NCBI GenBank assembly: GCA_902615855.1
Contig: CACMQN010000002.1
Span: forward strand, 62,001-126,000
Reading direction: 5' to 3'
Source of the DNA: an uncultured Candidatus Actinomarina sp.
GTDB lineage: Bacteria > Actinomycetota > Acidimicrobiia > Actinomarinales > Actinomarinaceae
DNA: 64,000 bases
The number at the start of each line of letters is the position of its first letter. Position 1 is the first letter of the stretch. The notes below the pieces were generated by a model. That model was not told the DNA's origin. It searched no databases and saw only the letters and a program-made list of their open reading frames with translations. Of the stretch, positions 47,987 to 57,691 are shown piece by piece. The translations under genes and the position numbers were made by a program.

Positions 47987-49261
47987 ATGAATAAAAAAAT
48001 TAAAGACATCAATGCTCGCTTTATATTAGATTCAAGAGCAAACCCAACTATTGAAGTTGAAGTAACGACAGGTGACAATACTAAAGGCCGTGCTGCAGTT
48101 CCATCTGGAGCTTCAACTGGAGCGCTTGAGGCTCATGAGTTGAGAGATAGCGATTCATCTTTTAATGGTATGGGAGTAAATAAAGCTATTGAAAATGTTA
48201 AATCAACAATTTCAGATTCTTTAATAGGTATGGATGTAACTGATCAAAGAAGTATTGATAGTAAATTAATCGAATTAGATGGAACTGATAACAAAAATAA
48301 TCTTGGTGCAAATTCAATCCTAGCTGTGTCTATGGCATCAATGAGAGCAAGTGCTAATCAACAAAACAAACAACTTTTTGAACTATTTCCAAATATTTAT
48401 GGTCAACCATCTTTACCTATTCCTTTTATGAATATTCTTAATGGAGGTGCACACGCTGACAACTCTGTTGATATTCAAGAGTTTATGATTGTTCCATTTG
48501 GCTTTGAAACTTTTGATACCGCCTTGAGAGCAGGTGTCGAGATATATCATGTACTTAAAAAAAGACTTAAATCAAACAAGCTTTCAACCAATGTTGGTGA
48601 TGAGGGAGGGTTTGCTCCAAACTTTAATTCTTCAACAGAGATCCTAGACGAAATTATGCAATCCATTTCTGAAGCTGGATACGACCCAGGTGTAAATGTC
48701 TCGTTAGCTCTAGATGTAGCTGCTTCGGAATTTTTTAAAGATGGCTTTTATGAGATTGAGGGTAATAAACTCAATAGGCAAGAAATGGCAGATTATTTGA
48801 TTAATTTAACAACAAATTATCCGATTATATCAATTGAAGATGGACTGGCAGAGGATGATTGGAATGGATGGAAATATCTAACAGAAAAAGTAGGAGACAC
48901 AACCCAGCTTGTTGGTGACGACTTATTTGTAACTCAAGAAAAAATATTACAGAAAGGAGTCGAAGAAAATTGTGCAAATTCAATTTTAGTTAAGGTAAAT
49001 CAAGTTGGTAGCGTAAGTGAAACTATAAAAACGATGACACTCGCCAAAGAAAGCCACTATACCTCACTCGTATCCCATAGATCAGGTGAGACAGAAGATA
49101 CATTTATAAGTCATTTATGTGTGGGTACCTCAAGTGGACAAATAAAAACAGGAGCACCTGCAAGATCAGAAAGAACAGCAAAGTACAATGAGCTACTCCG
49201 GATTGGAGAAAAAATAGGTTTTGAACAATTTAATATTCAAAGCTTTGGGCGTACTCAATGA
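47987..49261 (+). CDS. eno: enolase
   Basis: RAAVPSGASTGALEAHELRD, GGAHADNSVDIQEFMIVP, NVGDEGGFAPN, SIEDGLAEDDWNGW, SHRSGETEDTFI. Confidence 0.98.
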   Translation: MNKKIKDINARFILDSRANPTIEVEVTTGDNTKGRAAVPSGASTGALEAHELRDSDSSFNGMGVNKAIENVKSTISDSLIGMDVTDQRSIDSKLIELDGTDNKNNLGANSILAVSMASMRASANQQNKQLFELFPNIYGQPSLPIPFMNILNGGAHADNSVDIQEFMIVPFGFETFDTALRAGVEIYHVLKKRLKSNKLSTNVGDEGGFAPNFNSSTEILDEIMQSISEAGYDPGVNVSLALDVAASEFFKDGFYEIEGNKLNRQEMADYLINLTTNYPIISIEDGLAEDDWNGWKYLTEKVGDTTQLVGDDLFVTQEKILQKGVEENCANSILVKVNQVGSVSETIKTMTLAKESHYTSLVSHRSGETEDTFISHLCVGTSSGQIKTGAPARSERTAKYNELLRIGEKIGFEQFNIQSFGRTQ

Positions 49262-49635
49262 TCAGGCAAAATTTATTTTCAAAAATAATGTTTTTAATCA
49301 CTTCGTTTATTTTTGTATTCTTTATTTTTGATACATGGGAGTTAAGTTTAAGAGATTATCAATCACTACAATCACAGCTTGAAGCAAGACAAGAACACGC
49401 AAATGATTTAAGAAATGAAATTACTTTTATTCAACAAAAAATCGATGATCTTGAAGATCCAGAGAAGTTAGATGTTATATTGCGACAACATGGATACGGC
49501 CTTCCAGGAGAGGATATATATATATTTAAAGTGCCAGAACCTGTGACACCTTTGGAAGAAACTCTTCAAAAAGAAAGATCTAAGGGCCTTTTAGAATATG
49601 TGGTGGAGTTTATTGTCGGAACAAATAGTGACTAG
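49258..49635 (+). CDS. FtsB/DivIC-type septum formation initiator
   Basis: Single TM, coiled coil, RQHGYGLPGEDIYIFKVPEP; directly after eno. Confidence 0.82.
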   Translation: MIRQNLFSKIMFLITSFIFVFFIFDTWELSLRDYQSLQSQLEARQEHANDLRNEITFIQQKIDDLEDPEKLDVILRQHGYGLPGEDIYIFKVPEPVTPLEETLQKERSKGLLEYVVEFIVGTNSD

Positions 49636-50143
49636 TGAAAAACAAATTGTTGAAATACAACTAAATAGAAATTTAAGAAGTGAAATTAAAGTAGCTGTCA
49701 AGTGTCATTTTGATCTTCCCATCGTAGTTGATGTCCCAAAAAACCTTGATGATGGAACGCCATTTCCAACTATGTTTTGGCTCACATGCCCAATGTATAT
49801 AAAAAAAGTTAGTACTTTAGAGTCTCACGGAATGGTCAAAGAGTTGGACAACCAACTTAATAGCAATAAGAAGCTCAGAAAATTGTGGTCAAAGAGACAA
49901 AAAAGTTATGAAAATGAAAGAAATAGAAAGTATCAAAGTGTAAAAAACACAGTATCTCCAATTGGAGGTGTTGGAGGTACTGTAAATTCTATAAAATGTT
50001 TACATTCTCATTTAGCAGACGAATTAGTAACCGGAAAAAATATTGTAGGACAAATAGTTTTAGAGAATGTTGGAGGTTGCAATTGTAAAGAACCTTGTGT
50101 GTTTGAGGGAAGTAAGAATGATAACTGGCGATCTGAATGGTAG
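49628..50143 (+). CDS. DUF501 family protein
   Basis: FPTMFWLTCPMYIKKVSTLESHGMVKEL...GGTVNSIKCLHSHLADELVTGKN; possible GTG start at 49628 overlapping ftsB stop. Confidence 0.85.
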   Translation: MTSEKQIVEIQLNRNLRSEIKVAVKCHFDLPIVVDVPKNLDDGTPFPTMFWLTCPMYIKKVSTLESHGMVKELDNQLNSNKKLRKLWSKRQKSYENERNRKYQSVKNTVSPIGGVGGTVNSIKCLHSHLADELVTGKNIVGQIVLENVGGCNCKEPCVFEGSKNDNWRSEW

Positions 50144-51033
50144 AAATTGGTGCAATTGACTGTGGTTCAAATTCAACAAGATTGCTCATATCTACAGTTG
50201 AAAATGGAAAGTTAGACAATCTACATAAAGAGCATCATGTTACGAGATTGAGTGACAACATTGATAGAACAGGTACGATTTCAAACGATTCAAAAAAAAG
50301 ATTTTTTAAAGTACTTAGAAAATATATAAGAAAAATTGAAGAATATAAAGTACAACAAGTTTTTTGTATCGGAACTGCAGTATTTAGAAATTCTAAGAAT
50401 TCGGATGATGTTATAGATGAGGTAAAAAAAAGGTTTAATTTAGAAATTAAGATGATTTCTGGAGAAGAGGAAGGGTTACTCACAACTTTAGGAGTACAGT
50501 CATCTTTTGAAAATTTAGAAAATTATTTGATAGTAGATATTGGAGGCCAAAGTACAGAACTTATTACAGATATTGATCATAAGTTAGATATTCAATCTGA
50601 GAATATTGGAGTCGTATCGATGAGTGAAAATTACTTTAATGAAAATCCTATCAATATTGACAAAGAGGAAACTGCAACAAATTTTTTAAATGATATTTTT
50701 CATTATAAAGATTATGGACATAGACAGTTAATTGGTGTCTCTGGAACTTTTACATCTCTTGGTTCTATATATTTAAATCAAAAAATTTATGATGAAAATG
50801 AGATTGATAAAATAATAATTTCTTATGACTCTGTTGAGAATATATATGAAAAATTAAAAACATTGTCAGTACCACAAATAATAAGTACATATCCAAGTCT
50901 TGATCCAAAAAGAGCAGTGACTATAACTTCTGGATTATTTCTAGTAAAAAACTTGTTAAAAAAATATAAAATTACCCAACTAAAAGTTTCAAAAAGTGAT
51001 ATTTTAGAAGGGCTTATTCTAAAATATTTTTAG
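50137..51033 (+). CDS. ppx: Ppx/GppA exopolyphosphatase family
   Basis: GAIDCGSNSTRLLIS, RLSDNIDRTGTIS, FCIGTAVFRNSKNS, YLIVDIGGQSTEL. Confidence 0.92.
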   Translation: MVEIGAIDCGSNSTRLLISTVENGKLDNLHKEHHVTRLSDNIDRTGTISNDSKKRFFKVLRKYIRKIEEYKVQQVFCIGTAVFRNSKNSDDVIDEVKKRFNLEIKMISGEEEGLLTTLGVQSSFENLENYLIVDIGGQSTELITDIDHKLDIQSENIGVVSMSENYFNENPINIDKEETATNFLNDIFHYKDYGHRQLIGVSGTFTSLGSIYLNQKIYDENEIDKIIISYDSVENIYEKLKTLSVPQIISTYPSLDPKRAVTITSGLFLVKNLLKKYKITQLKVSKSDILEGLILKYF

Positions 51034-51040
51034 TTTGGCT

Positions 51041-51124
51041 GCCCGGGTGGCGGAATTGGTAGACGCGACGGACTTAAAATCCGTTATTCGAAAGGATGTG
51101 GGGGTTCGAGTCCCCCCTCGGGCA
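51041..51124 (+). tRNA. tRNA-Leu (anticodon TAA)
   Basis: GCCCGGGTGGCGGAATTGGTAGACGC...CGGACTTAAAATCCG...GGGGTTCGAGTCCCCCCTCGGGCA, class II variable arm. Confidence 0.95.
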
Positions 51125-51276
51125 CTTTTTATACATAATATGAATAAAAAAATCAACTTAAATTAAAAAAGTTTCGACTTAATAATAGAATTTTTGGATA
51201 AATTAAATATTCTAAATATTGGCTAAAAGTTATCCTAATTTTTAGCATACGTACGTATAAATAAGGGAGATAAATA

Positions 51277-52596
51277 ATGAGAAAGTCTATTTTTGGACTG
51301 TCTCTTCTTGCCTTAGCTTTAATCGCTGCAGCTTGTGGTGGAGGAAGCTTAGAGGGAGAAGAGGTTCTTGTATTTGGTGCCCCAGCAACTGACGGACCTG
51401 ACGGAAAAGCTATTCAGGAAGTCTTCGATGATTTCACCGAAGAAACTGGAATTATAGCTACTTACGTTGGATCAGAGAACTTCGAATCAGAAGTTCAAGT
51501 TCAACTTGAATCAGGAGATGTTCCTGACATTATCTACTGGCCTCAGCCAGGTGGTGTAGTTGATGCAGCTGAAAGAGGATTACTTACTCCTCTTACAGAT
51601 TTAGGCATTGACTTAGATGAATATGAAGCACGTTACTCACCATATCTTGTGAGTCTAGGTACAGTTGACGGAGTTGCTTATGGAGGCGCTAACGCAGTTA
51701 ACCTTAAGAGTATTGTTTGGTATCAACCAGCAGAATTTGAAAAAAGAGGATATGAAATTCCAGAGACATGGGATGAAATGATAGCTCTTGCAGATCAAAT
51801 TGTTGCTGAAGGTATGAATCCATTCTGTTTTGGAATGTATTCAAACGGTGCTACAGGTTGGCTCGCAACTGACTGGATGGAAGATGTAATGCTTCGAACT
51901 GGTGGTGGAACTACAACATATGATCAATGGGTAAATCATGAAATACCATTTAATGATCCAGCTGTTAAGCTCGCCGCTGAGTACTTGAGTCAGATTATGC
52001 ATACACCTGACTACGTTGTTGGTGGAGTAGATGCAATTGTTTCTACAGCCTTCGGAAGCGCACAGGACCCAATGTTTGAAAAAGATGCAAATGGCAACCC
52101 AGGTTGCTTTATGCATAGACAAGCTTCATTCATTGTTGGTTACTGGCCTGAAGCCGCACAACCAGGAGCAGGAACAGAAACTACTGTATTCCCGTTCCCA
52201 GTAATAGATCCAAGCCTTCCAAAAGCTGCGCTTGGTGGTGGTGACATGTTCGCCGCTACAAATGATAGAGAAGCAACCGCTGCTCTCTTTCAATATCTAT
52301 TACTTGATGATGAAGCATGGACACCTGTTGCAACAAACAGGAATGGACATGGATCAACACGTATCACCGCAAACGTAAATTTCGATACTTCATTGTATGA
52401 ACTAGAAATTACACGTGTTTTAGGTGCTACAATTAACGCTGCCTTAAGTGAAAATGCATTCAGATTTGATGCATCAGACTTAATGCCAGTTGAAGTTGGT
52501 CAAGGTACTTTCTGGTCAGAAATGACAGAATTAGCAACTAATGGTCCAGGTTATATTGATACTGCATTAAGCAATATCGAAAATTCTTGGCCGTAA
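51277..52596 (+). CDS. ABC transporter sugar-binding lipoprotein (alpha-glucoside AglE-like)
   Basis: LALIAAACGGGS lipobox; ESGDVPDIIYWPQPGGVVDAAERGLLTPL; KSIVWYQPAEFEKRGYEIPETWDEMIAL. Confidence 0.9.
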   Translation: MRKSIFGLSLLALALIAAACGGGSLEGEEVLVFGAPATDGPDGKAIQEVFDDFTEETGIIATYVGSENFESEVQVQLESGDVPDIIYWPQPGGVVDAAERGLLTPLTDLGIDLDEYEARYSPYLVSLGTVDGVAYGGANAVNLKSIVWYQPAEFEKRGYEIPETWDEMIALADQIVAEGMNPFCFGMYSNGATGWLATDWMEDVMLRTGGGTTTYDQWVNHEIPFNDPAVKLAAEYLSQIMHTPDYVVGGVDAIVSTAFGSAQDPMFEKDANGNPGCFMHRQASFIVGYWPEAAQPGAGTETTVFPFPVIDPSLPKAALGGGDMFAATNDREATAALFQYLLLDDEAWTPVATNRNGHGSTRITANVNFDTSLYELEITRVLGATINAALSENAFRFDASDLMPVEVGQGTFWSEMTELATNGPGYIDTALSNIENSWP

Positions 52597-52616
52597 ACCA
52601 AATTAAAAATTAAGAT

Positions 52617-52641
52617 TATAGCCACCTTAAAGGTGGCTATA
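52617..52641 (+). promoter_or_regulatory. intercistronic perfect stem-loop between binding-protein and permease genes
   Basis: TATAGCCACCTT-A-AAGGTGGCTATA, 12-bp perfect inverted repeat (effective loop a few nt), no T-tract after it. Confidence 0.75.
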
Positions 52642-52701
52642 CTCTTTGAAGCGAAAAAATAATCCGTTTAAAATGGTAAGAAATACTTTGAGGGGTTAAA
52701 T

Positions 52702-53934
52702 ATTAAAGACAACAAACTTTTTAACGTTGGGATAAGAGTAATTTCTCTAGGAGTATTTCCACTTTTTTGGTTTTTATCTCAAGCAATTTTATTTAGAGAA
52801 CTTAGTAGAACTTTACCAAGACCTGTTCTTGTAATACTTGCAATTATTATTGGCTCAACTTTCATATTCTTGCTTTACTTGGGAATGAATAAATTGATTA
52901 ATTTTGCACCTGAGCGATATCATGAAGGACTTTATGGTGCAATGTTTGTTGGGCCGGCAATATTTCTTCTTGGATTATTTTTACTATATCCAGCAATCAG
53001 AACTATTTATTTAAGCTTCTTTGATAAAAGAGGCAACAATTTTATTGGATTAGAAAATTATGTATGGTCTTTTTCAGATCGATTAATGTTAATTACAATT
53101 CGCAATCAAATAATCTGGCTTGTTGGTGTTGTTACCTTAGTAATTTTGTTTGGATTAGTTGTGGGATACATTTCTGATAGATTAAAAAGAGGAGAAGCTT
53201 TCTTTAAATCAGTAATATTTATGCCTATGGCTATATCTGCAGTTGGTTCAAGTGCTATATTTAAATTCATTTATGAGTACCGGCCGCCACCTTTAACACA
53301 AATAGGTCTTATTAACGGTATAAGAGTAGGTATTGGTAACGATGTAAATGGAAATGAATGTGGAAACAATGTAATTTTAAACGATGGTTCAAAGTTAGAT
53401 TATGTTAACGATGGTTGCTTAAGGCCAATTGGCTGGATACAACAAAGAGACTTGACTAACCTGCCATCTTTTGAAAATATATCTAGTGGAGACTTCTTTT
53501 TAAATTTATTTGTTAACTTTCCTATCAACACCGTACTTTTAATGCTTGTAATGGTTTGGATGTTTACAGGATTTGCGATGGTAGTTTTCTCTGCAGCAAT
53601 AAAAGCTATTCCTACTGAAATTACTGAAGCTGGACAAATAGATGGGGCATCAGAAGGAAAAATATTTATGTCTATAGTCATCCCATACCTTAAAACAACT
53701 ATTTTGGTCGTTGCTACTTACATGACAGTTTCAGTTCTAAAAGCTTTTGATATTATATATGTAACTACGAGAGGTGATTTCGAAACTAACTTATTAGCAG
53801 TTAAGATGTTAGACGAATTTGCAAAATTTCTTAACCAAGGTAGATCAGCTGCAGTAGCAGTAATAATTTTTATAAGCGTCATACCAATTATTATTTTGAA
53901 TCTAATAAGAAACAGGAGTGAGGCTAAATCATGA
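52702..53934 (+). CDS. ABC transporter permease (alpha-glucoside AglF-like)
   Basis: FVGPAIFLLGLFLLYPAIRTIYLSFFDKRGNNFIGLENYVWSF; EITEAGQIDGASEGKIFMSIVIPYLK (EAA loop). ORF stays open 56 codons upstream of the track start at 52870 to ATT 52702. Confidence 0.85.
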   Translation: MKDNKLFNVGIRVISLGVFPLFWFLSQAILFRELSRTLPRPVLVILAIIIGSTFIFLLYLGMNKLINFAPERYHEGLYGAMFVGPAIFLLGLFLLYPAIRTIYLSFFDKRGNNFIGLENYVWSFSDRLMLITIRNQIIWLVGVVTLVILFGLVVGYISDRLKRGEAFFKSVIFMPMAISAVGSSAIFKFIYEYRPPPLTQIGLINGIRVGIGNDVNGNECGNNVILNDGSKLDYVNDGCLRPIGWIQQRDLTNLPSFENISSGDFFLNLFVNFPINTVLLMLVMVWMFTGFAMVVFSAAIKAIPTEITEAGQIDGASEGKIFMSIVIPYLKTTILVVATYMTVSVLKAFDIIYVTTRGDFETNLLAVKMLDEFAKFLNQGRSAAVAVIIFISVIPIIILNLIRNRSEAKS

Positions 53935-54830
53935 ATTCACAAGTACAAAAATGGTATGATAAACCAATTTCAAAAATAATTCTTGTAACCATAGCGTTAA
54001 CCTGGGTGCTACCTTATTTCGGATTTGTACTTAGTTCATTTAGACCTGGTGACTCAATAAAAAGAACTTCATGGTGGAATTCTGTAGTCACAGGAGATTT
54101 TATCAGAGAATTTACTTTTGAAAATTATACGGAAATACTTTTTGCAGAAAATTTGAGTAGGTCATTTTTTAATTCATTTGCAGTTACTATTCCTTCTACA
54201 ATTATTCCAATTACTATTGCAGCATTTGCAGCATATGCATTTGCTTTTATCGATTTTAAGGGAAAAGATATAGCTTTTTTATTTGTAGTTGCAATGATGA
54301 TTGTTCCTCTTCAAATGTCGTTAATACCATTAATTAAGTTATTTAGTAAAGGTGCAGTACTATTTGGCGTCACTGTAATTCCTGAACTGAGTATTAACGG
54401 AACTTTCGTTGCAGTTTGGTTCGCTCATACGGGTTTTGGATTACCGTTAGCGACATTTTTATTGAGAGATTTTATGATGGGACTACCAAAAAGTGTGATT
54501 GAATCCGCAAAAATCGACGGTGCATCTCATCTAACTACTTTTTTTCGATTAGCGTTACCTTTGTCAGTTGCTGGTATTGCAGCTTTTGCAACTTTTCAGT
54601 TTTTATGGGTTTATAATGATTTCCTTGTAGCGAATGTGTTTTTAGGTATTCGACCTCAAAATATGGTTGTCACATCACATGTAGCACAATTGGCAGTTGG
54701 AGCTTACGGTGAAGCATGGCATTTAAGAACATCGGGTGCCGTAATTTCTATGATTGTACCTTTAATTGTATTTTTTAGCTTGCAAAGATTTTTTATTCGA
54801 GGACTTATTGGAGGAGCAGTAAAGGGTTGA
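53931..54830 (+). CDS. ABC transporter permease (alpha-glucoside AglG-like)
   Basis: LPYFGFVLSSFRPGDSIKRTSWW; KSVIESAKIDGASHLTTFFRLALPLS. Confidence 0.93.
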   Translation: MNSQVQKWYDKPISKIILVTIALTWVLPYFGFVLSSFRPGDSIKRTSWWNSVVTGDFIREFTFENYTEILFAENLSRSFFNSFAVTIPSTIIPITIAAFAAYAFAFIDFKGKDIAFLFVVAMMIVPLQMSLIPLIKLFSKGAVLFGVTVIPELSINGTFVAVWFAHTGFGLPLATFLLRDFMMGLPKSVIESAKIDGASHLTTFFRLALPLSVAGIAAFATFQFLWVYNDFLVANVFLGIRPQNMVVTSHVAQLAVGAYGEAWHLRTSGAVISMIVPLIVFFSLQRFFIRGLIGGAVKG

Positions 54831-55417
54831 AACCCATAAAAATTACATTATTGATTTTTGTATTTTCATTTTGCTCACTCATTCAAACCTATAATTACGA
54901 ATTCAACATCGAAGATGACCCTAATATTTTTGATGGAAGATTATTAATTAATACAACTGAAAGCTCTTTCTCTAATGACACAATAAATTTAGACATTCAA
55001 CTATTTCCAAATAGTCCTGATGTAATTGAGTATTATATTTTAACTTTTGATATGAAGTTTAGAGAAGACTATGAGAGTGATTTTGATGGAGTTTGCATTG
55101 GTCCAACTTGGGAGAGAAATAAACCTGGTGAGTTAAAAATAATATTAACTAAAGAGAATAATTTTAAGTCAAGAATTGATGGGGACCTTCAAGAAGAGTC
55201 ACTAAGAGATGGATGTAATAACTACATATATTATTTAAGATATTTTGAAGCAGTTCTGTCGAATGATAAGAAAATATTATATGGGGTAGCAACAGATTAT
55301 GCAGAACTTTATCCAGATGCACCTAATTACTGGTTGCTAAATAAAAATAATGAAATTGAAAAAATTGGGTCTACTAACATAAAAAAATATAGTTTAAATT
55401 TTGAGTTGAGCAAATAA
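54827..55417 (+). CDS. hypothetical secreted protein in transporter operon
   Basis: Signal-like N-terminus (ITLLIFVFSFCSLIQTYN), TTG start overlapping AglG-like stop. Confidence 0.55.
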   Translation: MKPIKITLLIFVFSFCSLIQTYNYEFNIEDDPNIFDGRLLINTTESSFSNDTINLDIQLFPNSPDVIEYYILTFDMKFREDYESDFDGVCIGPTWERNKPGELKIILTKENNFKSRIDGDLQEESLRDGCNNYIYYLRYFEAVLSNDKKILYGVATDYAELYPDAPNYWLLNKNNEIEKIGSTNIKKYSLNFELSK

Positions 55418-56311
55418 ATGAAAATTGGTATTGATTGGGGTGGAACAAAAATCGAGGGTATTTCTATTGACCCTATGAATGGGACAGAATTAAATAGAAT
55501 TCGTGTTGACTCTCCTAAAGAGAATTACGAAGAAATTGTCTCAAAGGTTATCGAAGTAATTAAAGAACTATCAAAAGATTCTAAAAATTTTACAGTTGGT
55601 ATTGGTATGCCTGGATCAATTCATCCTGAAACAAATCTTGTTCAAGTATCAAATACTAAAGCCCTTGAAGGTAAACCAGTAAAATCAGATATTGAAACAA
55701 AGCTAGGATATGAAATAAAGATAGCCAACGATGCTGATTGTTTAGCATTATCAGAGGCTGTGGATGGAGCAGGCAAAGATTACAAAAGTGTTTTTGCAGT
55801 AATTCTTGGCACTGGGGTAGGTGCAGGTTATTCCTACGATAAAAAAATAATAGTTGGTCCAAACAAGCTCACTGGAGAGTGGGGCCAGAACCCTATACCT
55901 GGACCAATGGATGAATACGAAAAAAGTGTAAAAAGACATTGCGGAAGAGTTGGAGCAATTGAAGTGTTTTTATCTGGCCCTGGTCTAGAAAATTATTACG
56001 AGTATAAAACTAAATCAAAAATCCCATCTAGAGAAATAGTTTCTCTCTATCAAAAAAAAGATTCAGTTGCAGGAGAAGTAATGAATGTTTATTTTGAAAG
56101 AATTGCGAGATCATTTAGTTCGTTTGTAAACATTTTAGATCCAGATATTATTGTCTGCGGAGGTGGTATGTCTGAAATTGGTGGAATTTATGATGAAGTT
56201 CCTAAGAGAATAATTCCATATATTGCCTCAAATTTTTTCCTAACACCAATTGTGAAAGCAGCTCACGGCTCTTCAAGCGGTGTTAGAGGAGCAGCGCATT
56301 TATGGAATTAA
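55418..56311 (+). CDS. ROK family sugar kinase (glucokinase-like)
   Basis: KIGIDWGGTKIEGISID, GIGMPGSIHPETNLVQVSNTKALEGKP, ANDADCLALSEAVDGAG, GTGVGAGYSYD. Confidence 0.92.
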   Translation: MKIGIDWGGTKIEGISIDPMNGTELNRIRVDSPKENYEEIVSKVIEVIKELSKDSKNFTVGIGMPGSIHPETNLVQVSNTKALEGKPVKSDIETKLGYEIKIANDADCLALSEAVDGAGKDYKSVFAVILGTGVGAGYSYDKKIIVGPNKLTGEWGQNPIPGPMDEYEKSVKRHCGRVGAIEVFLSGPGLENYYEYKTKSKIPSREIVSLYQKKDSVAGEVMNVYFERIARSFSSFVNILDPDIIVCGGGMSEIGGIYDEVPKRIIPYIASNFFLTPIVKAAHGSSSGVRGAAHLWN

Positions 56312-56452
56312 TAGTAAAGAATTTATTTATCCAATTTTAATTCTTACAGCTACAGTCAATTTATGTAATAGATATATCCAAACAGCTTCTTAATTTCTAT
56401 ATTTTTCAAAAACGATTATTAAAAAAAGAAATTAGATAATAAAAAATATTTT

Positions 56453-57628
56453 TTATAAAGCATCTCCAGTTTCAGGATCAAAGAAATGAAGTTTTGATGG
56501 GTCAATTTTAAGTTCTATTTCTTCTCCCTCGATAACTGTTGAGTTTGGATTTATTCTTGCAATAAATTTTGTATTGTCTCCTAAAACAGAAATATCCTCA
56601 CCTTCATCAGCTAAGATTTCCTCAATTGCTTCAGTTTGAACAGGATTTATATCTTTATAAAAATGAATATATGAATCGGAACCAAGTTGTTCTAAAAGAG
56701 AAACACTTACCTTAATACTTGCTGAATACTCGCTTGTATTTGCATAGTTTCCATCTTCAAAAGCTTCTGGCCTAATACCCATTACAATTTCTTTGTTTTC
56801 ATAGGATTTTAATTTTTCTAACTTATCACCTTTATAATCAATTTGATCATTTCCAAAGTTAAGATTAATTAAGTTCTTCTTCACTCCTACATTTGCATAA
56901 ACAAAGTTCATAGAAGGACTACCAATAAATCCTGCTACAAAAATATTCTTAGGATTTAGATAAATCTCTCTTGGAGTATCAATTTGTTGCAACTCACCTT
57001 TTCTAATCACTGCAACTCTATCACCCATAGTCATTGCTTCAACTTGGTCATGAGTAACATATAAAGTTGTTGTTTGTAATTGTGTGTGAAGCTGTCCCAA
57101 TTCTGCTCTCATTTGTACTCTCAATTTTGCATCTAAGTTTGAAAGTGGTTCATCCATGAGGAACGCTTGAGGATTTCTAACAATAGCTCTACCCATTGCC
57201 ACCCTTTGTCTCTGTCCACCTGATAAAGCTTTTGGTTTTCTGTCTAATAACTCACTTATCTCAAGTGTCTTAGCTGCATCTTTAACTTTTTGATCTATTT
57301 CGTCTTTTGGTAATTTCCTTAGTTTTAGAGAAAAAGCCATATTGTCAAAAACTGACATGTGTGGATACAGCGCATAATTTTGAAAAACCATAGCTATATC
57401 ACGATCTTTTGGAGCTACATCGTTGACAGTTTTGTCGCCAATTGAAATTTCACCTTCAGTTATATCCTCAAGACCTGCAACCATTCTAAGTAGAGTAGTT
57501 TTACCACAACCAGAAGGCCCAACAAGAACTACAAACTCTCCATCATTTATAGTGATATTTACATCTTCCAGTGCTCTTGTGCCATTCGGGTAAATTTTCC
57601 CGGCAGATTTGATATCAATTGCTCCCAT
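56453..57628 (-). CDS. MalK/UgpC-type sugar ABC transporter ATPase
   Basis: VLVGPSGCGKTTLLRMVAGLEDITEG, LSGGQRQRVAMGRAIVRNPQAFLMDEPLSNLDAKLR, C-terminal TOBE-like region. Confidence 0.95.
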   Translation of the reverse strand: MGAIDIKSAGKIYPNGTRALEDVNITINDGEFVVLVGPSGCGKTTLLRMVAGLEDITEGEISIGDKTVNDVAPKDRDIAMVFQNYALYPHMSVFDNMAFSLKLRKLPKDEIDQKVKDAAKTLEISELLDRKPKALSGGQRQRVAMGRAIVRNPQAFLMDEPLSNLDAKLRVQMRAELGQLHTQLQTTTLYVTHDQVEAMTMGDRVAVIRKGELQQIDTPREIYLNPKNIFVAGFIGSPSMNFVYANVGVKKNLINLNFGNDQIDYKGDKLEKLKSYENKEIVMGIRPEAFEDGNYANTSEYSASIKVSVSLLEQLGSDSYIHFYKDINPVQTEAIEEILADEGEDISVLGDNTKFIARINPNSTVIEGEEIELKIDPSKLHFFDPETGDAL

Positions 57629-57691
57629 ACAAAAGTAATTTTAACCATATAATTTTCAATTTAAAAATGAATTCAATCTTATAATATTTTT

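Noticed and set aside
56312-56452. Possible ncRNA/small ORF in the convergent gap between ROK kinase and MalK-type ATPase
   Set aside because: AT-rich with no convincing hairpin, promoter or conserved ORF visible by eye.
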